The notes below the pieces were generated by a model, which saw only the letters and a list, made by a program, of their open reading frames with translations, did no database searches and had not been told where the DNA came from. Positions 8,176-15,393 of a stretch of DNA of 44,714 nt are shown piece by piece. Source of the stretch: Dolichospermum sp. UHCC 0259 (GTDB taxonomy: Bacteria > Cyanobacteriota > Cyanobacteriia > Cyanobacteriales > Nostocaceae); assembly GCF_009711935.1 (NCBI RefSeq), contig NZ_VIKX01000122.1, positions 1 to 44,714 of the forward strand, read 5' to 3'. The first letter of the stretch is position 1. Each line of letters opens with the position of its first letter. Position numbers and translations under genes: made by a program.

Positions 8176-8556
8176 CTAGATATTGGATAAGGTTAAGTTG
8201 TCACCAAGAGAGCCTACAAGATGTTAGACTTGTTTGTATTTTCACGAATTAATTTAAGAAAATCAAGTGGTTTTATCTAAGAGTTAGGACATAATTTCTA
8301 TATTTATGTCTGAGAAAAAGGGGATTTATTGATGATGATTGCTACAGGTGAATGTCTCCCGTTGCTTGAAAAGGTGGGAAATCTGGGAAATTGCGGACAT
8401 AACTCAGATTGTTTTGTCTAGGATTTTCTCATATTAATCAATTTGGACTTTTTCAGAAGCTTTGTATTTAGGTGAGCGTTGCTACCGCATAGCGTGTATC
8501 ATAAACCAGAAAGATAATTTCGACTGGGTTAATTTTTATCAAATATATATTTTGGG

Positions 8557-8696
8557 GGTACTAGTAGTCTGTCAAGAACTAATTGACGGGTAAAGGCAAG
8601 TAGGGGGAGAAGAGGGGTAGGGGGAGTAGGGGAGGGAAAACAGAAGTTTTTTCCTATCATTACCCGTCAAAATAAATTTAACAGACTACTAGTACC
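8557..8696. mobile_element. MITE-like element, 140 bp, 16-bp perfect inverted ends
   Basis: The terminal inverted repeats are GGTACTAGTAGTCTGT (8557-8572) and ACAGACTACTAGTACC (8681-8696), an exact match. A second inner inverted pair follows: TTGACGGGTAA (8583-8593) and TTACCCGTCAA (8660-8670). The centre is a purine-rich, G-run stretch (GGGGGAGAAGAGGGG type, about 8600-8638). There is no coding capacity. Direct flanking duplications are not obvious beyond a possible TA inside the ends. It lies about 100 bp upstream of the acylase gene. Confidence 0.8.
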
Positions 8697-8792
8697 ATTT
8701 AGCAATCTTCTCCTGCTTAACTAGATCATTATTAGCAATAACCCCAAAGCCACTAAAGAAAAACCACTTAGAAAAGCTGTTATATCTTATAA

Positions 8793-10919
8793 ATGAATAC
8801 AATGTTTATTGCTGCAAAAACTAAATTTGATTATTTTCTAAACTGGCAACAAAAATCACGAAGATTCTTACCTTTTTTACTTGGCATCATCTTTACTTTG
8901 GTGGTGAGTAGTCAAAGTTTTAGTGCAGTTCCCAAATCCACAGAAATTCTTTGGGATACTTACGGCATCCCACATATATACGGTAATAGCCATCAGAGTG
9001 CTTTTAAAGCATTTGGTTGGGCGCAAATGCAAAGTCATGCCAATTTACTTTTACGTCTTTATGGACAAGCACGAGGAAGGGCGGCTGAATATTGGGGAGA
9101 GAAGTATTTAGAGTCAGATAAGTGGGTACTGACAATGGGTGTACCCAAACGTGCTAGTTCTTGGTATAAATCGCAAAGTTCTGGGTTTCGCAGTAATCTA
9201 GATGCCTTTGCGGCTGGGATTAATGCTTATGCTAAAGAACATCCTGATTTAATTGACAAGCAAGTAAAAATGGTGCTACCTGTTACACCGCAGGATGTAC
9301 TCAGTCACCTGCAAAGGGTACTGTTATTTACGTTTGTTGTTAATTCGGACAGTGTGGCAGATATTAATGATACAGAGTATGCGCCTGGTTCTAATGGTTG
9401 GGCGATCGCACCAAAACGTTCTGCTGATGGTAAAGCAATGTTATTAGCAAATCCCCATACCCCTTGGGGAAATTTATTTTTATGGTACGAAGCCCAAATT
9501 ACTGCACCAGGAATTGATGCTTACGGGTCAACATTAGTAGGTATTCCCGTATTAGCGATCGCCTTCAATGATAATTTAGGTTGGACTCATACTGTTAACA
9601 CCCATGATGGTTGGGATGCCTACGAACTAAAATTGCAAAAAGATGGTTATCTTTTCGATAACAAAGTTCTCCCTTTTCAAACAACAACATCTTTACTAAA
9701 AGTCAAACAAAAAAATGGCTCTTTCCAAGAGCAATTATTAATAGTTAAAAACTCTATTCACGGTCCCGTAATTAGCGAAAAAAATGGTAAAGCCGTAGCA
9801 CTAAGAGTAGTTGGTCAAGATAGTGCTGGCATATTAGAACAGTGGTGGGATATGGCAACTGCGAAAAATCTTTCTGTATTTCAAAAAGTAGTACAACGGT
9901 TGCAACTACCTATGTTTACCATCATTTATGCCGACAAAGAAGGACATATTATGCACCTGTTCAACGGTTTAGTTCCCGTACGGAAAGAGGGAGATTTTAA
10001 ATATTGGCAAAGCATAATTCCTGGGGACACATCCAAAACATTGTGGACTAAATTTCACCCTTATCAAGATTTACCAAAAGTAATTGATCCGCCCAGTGGT
10101 TGGTTACAAAATGCTAATGATGCACCTTGGACAACTACTTTTCCCACTGCTATTAAAGCAGATAATTATCCAGCTTATATAGCACCACGTGGTCCAATGG
10201 ATTTTCGCGCTCAGAGTTCTGCTAGGATGTTAGCTGAGGATGAAAGTATTTCCTTTGAGGAAATGATTACCTACAAACATTCCACGCGAATGGAATTAGC
10301 AGACAGAATTCTTGATGATTTAATTCCGGTTGCACAACAAGGAAATGAATTAGCAAAACAAGCGGCTGAGGTTCTAAAAAAATGGGATAGACAAGCAAAT
10401 GCTAATAGTAAAGGTGCGGTTTTATTTGCAGCTTGGGCAGATAAACTAGATTTTGATACAGCCTTCAGTCAACCTTGGAATGAAACCCAACCACGCACAA
10501 CTCCCAATGGTTTAGCTAACCCAAAAGCGGCTGTAAAACTATTAGAAAAAGTTGCACAGGAAATAAAAAAAACCTACGGTAGTTTAGATGTTAGTTGGGG
10601 AGAAGTTTTTCGTCTGAGAGTTGGTAATTTAGACTTACCAGCTAATGGTGCTGAGGGATATTTAGGAACATTTCGAGTTGTTAATTTTGCCCCAGCGGAG
10701 GGACGTTTTCAAGCTGTGGGTGGTGATTCTTTTGTCGCAGCAGTGGAATTTTCTCAACCAGTCCGCGCAATGGCACTAAATAGTTATGGAAACGCAACTC
10801 AACCAGGTTCATCTCATATTAGTGATCAATTGCCATTATTTGCTGAAAAAAAGTTGCGTCCTGTGTGGCGAACAAAACCGGAAATTAATGCTCATTTAGA
10901 AGGAAGAAAAGTATTTTAA
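8793..10919 (+). CDS. Penicillin acylase-family N-acyl amide hydrolase
   Basis: A 708-residue secreted N-terminal-nucleophile hydrolase that cleaves acyl amides. Family members include penicillin G acylase, acyl-homoserine-lactone acylases and PvdQ. The signal segment is FLPFLLGIIFTLVVSSQSFS, with cleavage near Ala45. The alpha region starts at EILWDTYGIPHIYG, a typical opening. Autocatalytic cleavage is expected between Gly199 and Ser200 in PGSNGW, leaving Ser200 as the nucleophile. LLANPHTPW (near 217-225), the IAFNDNLGWTHTVNTHD segment and NANDAPW (about 447-453) fit the beta chain. The length is close to PvdQ-type enzymes. A second possible start lies at residue 4 (8802). The natural substrate is unknown: signal quenching, or deacylation of a lipopeptide precursor from the adjacent NRPS cluster, are both possible. 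The gene is convergent with fetAB. Confidence 0.9.
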   Translation: MNTMFIAAKTKFDYFLNWQQKSRRFLPFLLGIIFTLVVSSQSFSAVPKSTEILWDTYGIPHIYGNSHQSAFKAFGWAQMQSHANLLLRLYGQARGRAAEYWGEKYLESDKWVLTMGVPKRASSWYKSQSSGFRSNLDAFAAGINAYAKEHPDLIDKQVKMVLPVTPQDVLSHLQRVLLFTFVVNSDSVADINDTEYAPGSNGWAIAPKRSADGKAMLLANPHTPWGNLFLWYEAQITAPGIDAYGSTLVGIPVLAIAFNDNLGWTHTVNTHDGWDAYELKLQKDGYLFDNKVLPFQTTTSLLKVKQKNGSFQEQLLIVKNSIHGPVISEKNGKAVALRVVGQDSAGILEQWWDMATAKNLSVFQKVVQRLQLPMFTIIYADKEGHIMHLFNGLVPVRKEGDFKYWQSIIPGDTSKTLWTKFHPYQDLPKVIDPPSGWLQNANDAPWTTTFPTAIKADNYPAYIAPRGPMDFRAQSSARMLAEDESISFEEMITYKHSTRMELADRILDDLIPVAQQGNELAKQAAEVLKKWDRQANANSKGAVLFAAWADKLDFDTAFSQPWNETQPRTTPNGLANPKAAVKLLEKVAQEIKKTYGSLDVSWGEVFRLRVGNLDLPANGAEGYLGTFRVVNFAPAEGRFQAVGGDSFVAAVEFSQPVRAMALNSYGNATQPGSSHISDQLPLFAEKKLRPVWRTKPEINAHLEGRKVF

Positions 10920-10956
10920 TTCTGTAAAGGTTTAGCAATGCTAAACTCTTACAGAA
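10920..10956 (+). terminator. Long hairpin directly after the acylase stop
   Basis: TTCTGTAA (10920-10927) pairs with TTACAGAA (10949-10956), and an inner TTTAGCA/TGCTAAA stem (10931-10937 and 10939-10945) surrounds a single A. It starts one base after the TAA stop. No T-run follows, so it may be a repeat-derived hairpin serving as an RNA 3' end. Confidence 0.5.
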
Positions 10957-11068
10957 GTCATCAGATTTTGGATTTATGAATTTACCAATTAATGGTTTAT
11001 TTTTCATTGAGGATATACTAAAAACGGTTGAGACATGGACTTTTGTAAAATCACGAAAACCCAGATTT

Positions 11069-11097
11069 GTAGGGGTTTAGCAGTGCTAAGCCCCTAC
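11069..11097. repeat. GTAGGGGTTTAGCA hairpin repeat
   Basis: GTAGGGGTTTAGCA and TGCTAAGCCCCTAC form a 14-bp stem with one G-T wobble around a single base. This is a dispersed palindromic repeat type common in Nostocales intergenic regions. It resembles the inner stem of the hairpin at 10920-10956. Confidence 0.8.
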
Positions 11098-11115
11098 CCA
11101 TAAAATCAATTCAGA

Positions 11116-11285
11116 GGGAACAGGGAACGGGCAACAGGGAACAGGAAAAACTCATGTTTAAAAACATGAGATTGAAATAATGACACTGTTTTTTCCTGCT
11201 ACGCATCTTAAAAAACATCTTTTTTTTGACTGAGCTTTAAACTCACCAACTTTAGTTTCTTATCTGTTCCCTATTCCCTGTTCCC
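11116..11285. repeat. Inverted GGGAACAGG / CCTGTTCCC arrays
   Basis: Runs of GGGAACA/GGGAACG (11116-11145) on the left are matched by CTGTTCCCTATTCCCTGTTC on the right (11264-11283), in inverted orientation about 120 bp apart. They enclose the CTCATGTTT hairpin and a T-rich stretch. It could be a small non-coding element or a pair of degenerate tandem arrays. Confidence 0.6.
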
Positions 11286-11350
11286 TTCTTTTGTAATTAA
11301 GCCGTCTTGAGGATAATAATTATTTCTGATGTAGACAAACAAAATTTTAT

Positions 11351-12148
11351 CTATACTTGTTTGAATAAAGCATCTTTCATCTGATGTTTTTGATTAAATA
11401 AAGCCAAAAATGCCAATAATACAACCCCCATTGTCGAGATAGCTGTTCCTGATGCTTGGGCAAAAATAATAACAATTTGATAACGAATGGCATCAGATGG
11501 ACTTGCACCGGCTAAAATCTGACCTGTCATCATTCCTGGTAAACTTACTAATCCCATTACCATCATCGAATTAATAGTAGGAATCATCCCAACTCTCAAG
11601 GCTTCTCTGATGGTTTGATGAGCAGCTTCCCAACGAGTTGCACCCAAAGTTAACAGTGCTTCTATTTGTTCTTTACGAATAATTAAATCTTCTGTAAAGC
11701 GTTCTAAACTTAGAGAAGTTCCTGTTAAAGAATTACCTAAAATCATGCCTAATAAAGGAATTAAATACTGAGGATCATACCAAGGTTCTACTTGAATAAT
11801 GCCGCTAACGGTAAAACCTGTAACTAAAAATGAACCACATAATAAAGAAATAAAATTATTCCAGTAAATACCATTAAACCGCCGACGAGTCCGATTAGCA
11901 CTCGATATCACCGCCATAATTGTCATAGCAAAAGCTACACAGATTATTAATACTGGATTCTGTAAAGTGAATACCCATTGTAGTATATATCCAACCATGA
12001 ATAATTGCACTACCATTCGTAGAGAAGCAATTAATAAGTTTTTTCCTAATCCTAAATTTAAAATCCATGAAAGAGCTATATTAATGATAATAAATAAAGC
12101 TGATAATCCTAGTTGAGCGTAACTAATAGCAATATAACTTTTAGTCAT
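11351..12148 (-). CDS. fetB: FetB-type ABC permease (UPF0014, metal export)
   Basis: A 265-residue integral membrane protein with six to seven hydrophobic segments, of the UPF0014/YbbM family. The E. coli member FetB, with FetA, exports iron and protects against oxidative stress. Family features visible are ILNLGLGKNLLIASLRMVVQ at the N-terminal end, ILGNSLTGTSLSLERF near 137-153, LTLGATRWEAA near 167-177 (a coupling helix) and SMMVMGLVSLPGMMTGQILAGA. The start ATG at 12148 overlaps the stop of the ATPase gene by one base (TAATG), which indicates translational coupling and a two-gene unit. The substrate is inferred from the family only. Confidence 0.88.
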   Translation of the reverse strand: MTKSYIAISYAQLGLSALFIIINIALSWILNLGLGKNLLIASLRMVVQLFMVGYILQWVFTLQNPVLIICVAFAMTIMAVISSANRTRRRFNGIYWNNFISLLCGSFLVTGFTVSGIIQVEPWYDPQYLIPLLGMILGNSLTGTSLSLERFTEDLIIRKEQIEALLTLGATRWEAAHQTIREALRVGMIPTINSMMVMGLVSLPGMMTGQILAGASPSDAIRYQIVIIFAQASGTAISTMGVVLLAFLALFNQKHQMKDALFKQV

Positions 12149-12807
12149 TATTTTTGAATTTTTATTTGAATTGTACGATTAGTAATACGTTCTAATTGAG
12201 TGGGATCATGACTTGTCCAAAGATATGCTCTTTGGGGATTTTGTTTTTGCCAAGCTGTTACCAAAGCTTCTAAAGAATGGGCTGTTTCTGCATCTAATGA
12301 AGCAGTAGGTTCATCGAGTAATAAGATTAGGGGTGAAAGTTGTAAAGCACGTAGAAAAGCCACAATTTGCGCTTCTCCTCCAGAAATTGCACTCACAGGA
12401 CGGTCTAGAAAATCAAGAGATTTATGTAAAAGTTGTAAATAGTCAATAATTAATTGTTGGTTATAAACTTGATCACGATGGATTGTTAAACGATAAACTT
12501 GTTTGAGGTTATCTTCTACAGTTCCTTCCCAAAGTGCAGGACGTTGATGAAGATAGATTACCTGAGAACGATAGCGGGGTATATATTGAGAATCAATAGA
12601 TTTTCCTTGAAATAATATTTGTCCTGATTGAATAGAATCAAGATGAGCGATCGCTCTTAATAACAAACTCTTCCCAGAACCAGAAGCACCGACTACAGCA
12701 ACTTGTTCTCCAGGTAATATTTCAAAACTCAAATTACACCAAATCCACTGATTATTAATTTTTCTACCTACTTTTTGGGCAGATAAAATAGAAGTAGCTA
12801 TTCCCAT
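12148..12807 (-). CDS. fetA: FetA-type ABC ATPase, partner of FetB
   Basis: A 219-residue ATP-binding subunit of an ABC transporter. All catalytic motifs are intact: Walker A GASGSGKS (40-47), Q-loop LHQRPALW (86-93), signature ISGGEAQ (141-147), Walker B LILLLDEP (160-167), D-loop SLD and switch His200 (TSHD). The short length and the coupled UPF0014 permease identify it as FetA-like. The ATG at 12807 is chosen. A TTG at 12849 would place the start inside the hairpin of the terminator at 12821-12861 and adds an unusual hydrophobic leader. It lies downstream of the biosynthetic operon but is separated from it by that terminator, so it may have its own promoter. Confidence 0.85.
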   Translation of the reverse strand: MGIATSILSAQKVGRKINNQWIWCNLSFEILPGEQVAVVGASGSGKSLLLRAIAHLDSIQSGQILFQGKSIDSQYIPRYRSQVIYLHQRPALWEGTVEDNLKQVYRLTIHRDQVYNQQLIIDYLQLLHKSLDFLDRPVSAISGGEAQIVAFLRALQLSPLILLLDEPTASLDAETAHSLEALVTAWQKQNPQRAYLWTSHDPTQLERITNRTIQIKIQK

Positions 12808-12820
12808 AATTAGTTTTAAT

Positions 12821-12861
12821 AAAAAAAGAAAATTGTAGAGAGGAAACAATTAACCTCTCTA
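12821..12861 (-). terminator. Intrinsic terminator ending the NRPS/PKS operon
   Basis: On the minus strand an 8-bp perfect stem TAGAGAGG/CCTCTCTA (plus-strand arms 12854-12861 and 12836-12843) with a 10-nt loop is followed by CAATTTTCTTTTTTTATT. This is a standard intrinsic terminator between the MbtH-like gene and fetA. It suggests that the biosynthetic transcript ends here, with fetAB reached only by read-through or from a separate promoter. Confidence 0.8.
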
Positions 12862-12887
12862 TCAAACTACAAAGATTGTTTGCGTTA

Positions 12888-13112
12888 TTAACTCTTATTA
12901 GCAGTTTCCTCCATTTGCTTTCTTAAACTCAAAGGTCGCATATCAGTCCACACTTCCTTAATATATTCTAGACATTCTGATTTCAAACCAGTTTTACCTG
13001 CATCCTTCCATCCCAAAGCATTTTCTCTATCAGCAGGCCAGATAGAATATTGTTCTTCATGGTTAACTACAACTTTATAAATTGTGGTGTCTTCTCTATT
13101 TTCTCTACTCAT
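12888..13112 (-). CDS. MbtH-like protein, NRPS adenylation-domain activator
   Basis: A 74-residue small protein with the full MbtH signature: [39 protein letters not shown]. MbtH-like proteins bind the N-terminal subdomain of NRPS adenylation domains and are needed for their solubility or activity. One or more of the A domains encoded upstream is the expected partner. The ATG at 13112 is preferred because a GGAG Shine-Dalgarno lies 7-8 nt upstream; a TTG at 13124 is also in frame. It is the last gene of the biosynthetic operon, with 17 bp to the methyltransferase gene and a terminator after it. Confidence 0.95.
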   Translation of the reverse strand: MSRENREDTTIYKVVVNHEEQYSIWPADRENALGWKDAGKTGLKSECLEYIKEVWTDMRPLSLRKQMEETANKS

Positions 13113-13129
13113 TAGTAACTCCAAATTTT

Positions 13130-13891
13130 CTATTTATTGACAAACTTAGAACCAGCAAAAATAGCAAACTGATTACATTGATCATCAGCTAAATTTCCCT
13201 GCCGATCATAAATATTGATATTTGTAAAACCGACGGTTTTTAGCGTATTGATAATTTCTGTTTGAGCATAAGGCTTTACCGAATTAATAATATCTAAACG
13301 CTGCCAGATATTTTCTACTAACTCAAAGATAGTGATTTTAAATTGTGCTATTTTCTCCTCTGCATTATAGCTATCACAACAAGCCCAAGCATAATTATCT
13401 TGTACATCTCCATCTGTGAGAGAACCATTCCAAGATTTATAACCATCTTCCAAATTTAAGCCAAACAGAAAAACACCATTATCCAACAGTGAATCATACA
13501 CCCTTATAAAAACCTCCTTGAGTTCTTCAATATTCATAATATGGTTAAGGCTACCACTAGGAGAAATCACCGCATCGAAACTAGATGGTAAATTAAAAGA
13601 CCTGGCATCATCAATAATAAAAGTAGCATCAGGGGCATTTTTATGAGCATATTTCAACATGGCTTCAGAAATATCAAGACCCGTCACTTGATAATCTTGC
13701 TCAATTAAATTTTGAGCGATTTGTCCAGTACCGCAACATAAATCAAGAAGTTTTGCTCTGGGTAAAATATTATATTGCTTTAGTAGCTTTTCAAAAGGAG
13801 GTAAATTGTGTTGGCAATATTCTAACCCCCAATATTGATTGTAAATTTTTGCCCAAGAATCATATTTTGAATCAATTTCCACTGTGATCAT
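13130..13891 (-). CDS. Class I SAM-dependent methyltransferase
   Basis: A 253-residue Rossmann-fold methyltransferase. Motif I is [10 protein letters not shown] (48-57), the acidic post-I residue lies in VTGLDIS (near 68-74), and motif II lies in [15 protein letters not shown] variable lid region follows ([20 protein letters not shown]) and a C-terminal FAIFAGSK. It resembles stand-alone small-molecule methyltransferases rather than RNA or DNA enzymes. The ATG at 13891 is backed by an AGGAG Shine-Dalgarno about 8 nt upstream. Its position inside the operon makes it a likely tailoring enzyme (O- or N-methylation of the peptide). None of the NRPS modules in view contains an integrated methyltransferase domain. 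The target atom cannot be inferred. Confidence 0.88.
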   Translation of the reverse strand: MITVEIDSKYDSWAKIYNQYWGLEYCQHNLPPFEKLLKQYNILPRAKLLDLCCGTGQIAQNLIEQDYQVTGLDISEAMLKYAHKNAPDATFIIDDARSFNLPSSFDAVISPSGSLNHIMNIEELKEVFIRVYDSLLDNGVFLFGLNLEDGYKSWNGSLTDGDVQDNYAWACCDSYNAEEKIAQFKITIFELVENIWQRLDIINSVKPYAQTEIINTLKTVGFTNINIYDRQGNLADDQCNQFAIFAGSKFVNK

Positions 13892-13941
13892 GAAAGCATC
13901 TCCTACTTATTATCAACTTAATTATTGGCAGAATAATCAAT

Positions 13942-15366
13942 TTATGGTAAAAAGCCGCCACCTCTTAATTCTTTTACACTTTCTTTAATTGCCTGAATGA
14001 CAAAATCTAAATCTTCATCAGTGTGTGCAGTGGATAATAACCCACCACCAGGACGAAGAAACACTCCTTTATAAATAAGATGATAGTAAATCAAATCCTT
14101 ATTTTCTGATATTACTGATTTAGTAGTATTAGCAGAATTACCAAAAGGAATAGCATTAAAAATTGAGCCACAGTTAGCCATTTTAATTGGTACACCATCC
14201 TCTTGGAAATAGGAATTAATTTCTTGAATAAACTCAGAAGAGCGTTGATTTAATTTTTCTTGCAGAGCCGAACCTTGTATTTTCAGATATTGTAAAACTG
14301 CCCTAGCTGCTACCATAGATAAAGGATGTTTACAATAAGTACCAGCAAAAAAAGTTGTTGGTATTTGTGGTGAAGAATCATCTCCAAAATTCCACATTCC
14401 CCCATCAATTCTATCCATATATTTAGCTTTACCAGCAATTACACCAATGGGCATTCCACCACCTACAATTTTTCCATAGGTGGCAATATCAGCTTGTACA
14501 CCAAACCATGCTTGCGCTCCACCTGGATGTAAACGAAAACCAGTCAGCATTTCATCGAAAATTAATGCTATTCCTGCATCTTCAGTTAGTTTTCTCAACT
14601 GATGTAAAAACTCTTTTGGTTGAATATCTGGACGACTATTTTGTACAGGTTCAACAATGACAGCAGCTAATTCTTGTTGATGCTGTTTAATGATTTCTAA
14701 AGATTGAGGATCACCATAGTTTAAAACTAATACATCTGCCAAAATACTGGTTGATACCCCAGGAAACATTGGTACTATTTTTGTAATTTCATCCTGAATT
14801 TTTGCTTTAACTAAAGTAGCATCAGAATGACCATGATAAGAGCCAGAAAACATAGCTATTTTATAACGCCCTGTTGTCGCTCGCGCTAGTCGTAAGGCTG
14901 TTATTACTGCTTCTGTTCCAGTATTACTAAATGTTACTCGCTCCATTCCTGTAAGTTGAGAAAATAATTCTGCAACTTCACCAGCTAAATCTGATTGTGG
15001 TCCAATATGAATACCTTGATCTAATCTTTCGCTAATGGCTTCTTTGATAAATTCAGGATTATAGCCAAATAAATTGACACCAAAACCCATCATTAAATCT
15101 ACATATTCATTGCCATCAATATCCCACATTCGCGCACCAGAAGCATATTTACCCACGATAGGATAAACAATTTCTTTAATAGGAGAACGAAAGCCTGATG
15201 AACCACGAACATCAGCTAAAACATGACGATATGTTTGAGATTGTTGTTTAGATTTTGGTGTTTTCTGGTTATAGCGAGTAATAAAATCATTGAGATATTG
15301 CTGTTGATGATTATTGAGACTAAGTTGATCAGACTGTTGTTGTTTTTTCAATTCTTGTGTTTGCAT
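13942..15366 (-). CDS. Class III PLP aminotransferase, McyE/MycA AMT-type
   Basis: A 474-residue PLP-dependent enzyme of the glutamate-1-semialdehyde aminotransferase group. Motifs: GARMWDIDGNEYVDL (77-91), SNTGTEA (147-153), SGSYHGH (174-180), FDEMLTGFR with the cofactor Asp271, and Lys299 in TYGKIVGGGMPIG as the Schiff-base lysine. The N-terminal stretch (RYNQKTPKSKQQSQTYRHVL) resembles the linker before the aminotransferase domain embedded in McyE- or MycA-like synthases; here it is free-standing. It follows the reductase-terminated NRPS gene by 27 bp. Two roles are possible: amination of the aldehyde released by the reductase (as MxcL does in myxochelin B formation), or amination of a beta-keto thioester. 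The first fits better, because the only PKS module in view has an apparently active ketoreductase. Confidence 0.88.
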   Translation of the reverse strand: MQTQELKKQQQSDQLSLNNHQQQYLNDFITRYNQKTPKSKQQSQTYRHVLADVRGSSGFRSPIKEIVYPIVGKYASGARMWDIDGNEYVDLMMGFGVNLFGYNPEFIKEAISERLDQGIHIGPQSDLAGEVAELFSQLTGMERVTFSNTGTEAVITALRLARATTGRYKIAMFSGSYHGHSDATLVKAKIQDEITKIVPMFPGVSTSILADVLVLNYGDPQSLEIIKQHQQELAAVIVEPVQNSRPDIQPKEFLHQLRKLTEDAGIALIFDEMLTGFRLHPGGAQAWFGVQADIATYGKIVGGGMPIGVIAGKAKYMDRIDGGMWNFGDDSSPQIPTTFFAGTYCKHPLSMVAARAVLQYLKIQGSALQEKLNQRSSEFIQEINSYFQEDGVPIKMANCGSIFNAIPFGNSANTTKSVISENKDLIYYHLIYKGVFLRPGGGLLSTAHTDEDLDFVIQAIKESVKELRGGGFLP

Positions 15367-15393
15367 GATTTTGATTTTTTGGTGTTTTTATTG

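Larger units (their letters stand above)
8136..8792. other. Intergenic region with hairpins, possible minus-strand RNA
   Basis: No protein gene is supported in these 657 bp. In order, the region holds an intrinsic terminator reading on the minus strand (8148-8175), a GACATAA...TTATGTC hairpin (8288-8310), and a structured stretch around 8325-8400 with a second GACATAA near 8395. A MITE-like element follows at 8557-8696. The upstream region of the acylase gene is 8697-8792. The minus-strand terminator has no recognised gene feeding it, so a small untranslated RNA reading leftwards is possible. Confidence 0.5.
10957..11350. other. Repeat-rich gap between convergent acylase and fetB genes
   Basis: No gene is supported in these 394 bp. 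They contain a GTAGGGG...CCCCTAC hairpin (11069-11097), inverted GGGAACAGG / CCTGTTCCC arrays (11116-11285) and a CTCATGTTT/AAACATGAG hairpin (about 11151-11171). No strong terminator was found just after the fetB stop; a CAAACAA/TTGTTTG pairing there is weak. Confidence 0.6.

Noticed and set aside
8557-8696. Intrinsic terminator or attenuator ahead of the acylase gene
   Set aside because: The paired arms are about 100 bp apart with nested inverted repeats and no T-run. A mobile element explains this better.
13942-15366. hemL (glutamate-1-semialdehyde aminomutase of tetrapyrrole synthesis)
   Set aside because: The N-terminal linker and the operon position fit the NRPS/PKS-associated aminotransferase subgroup.
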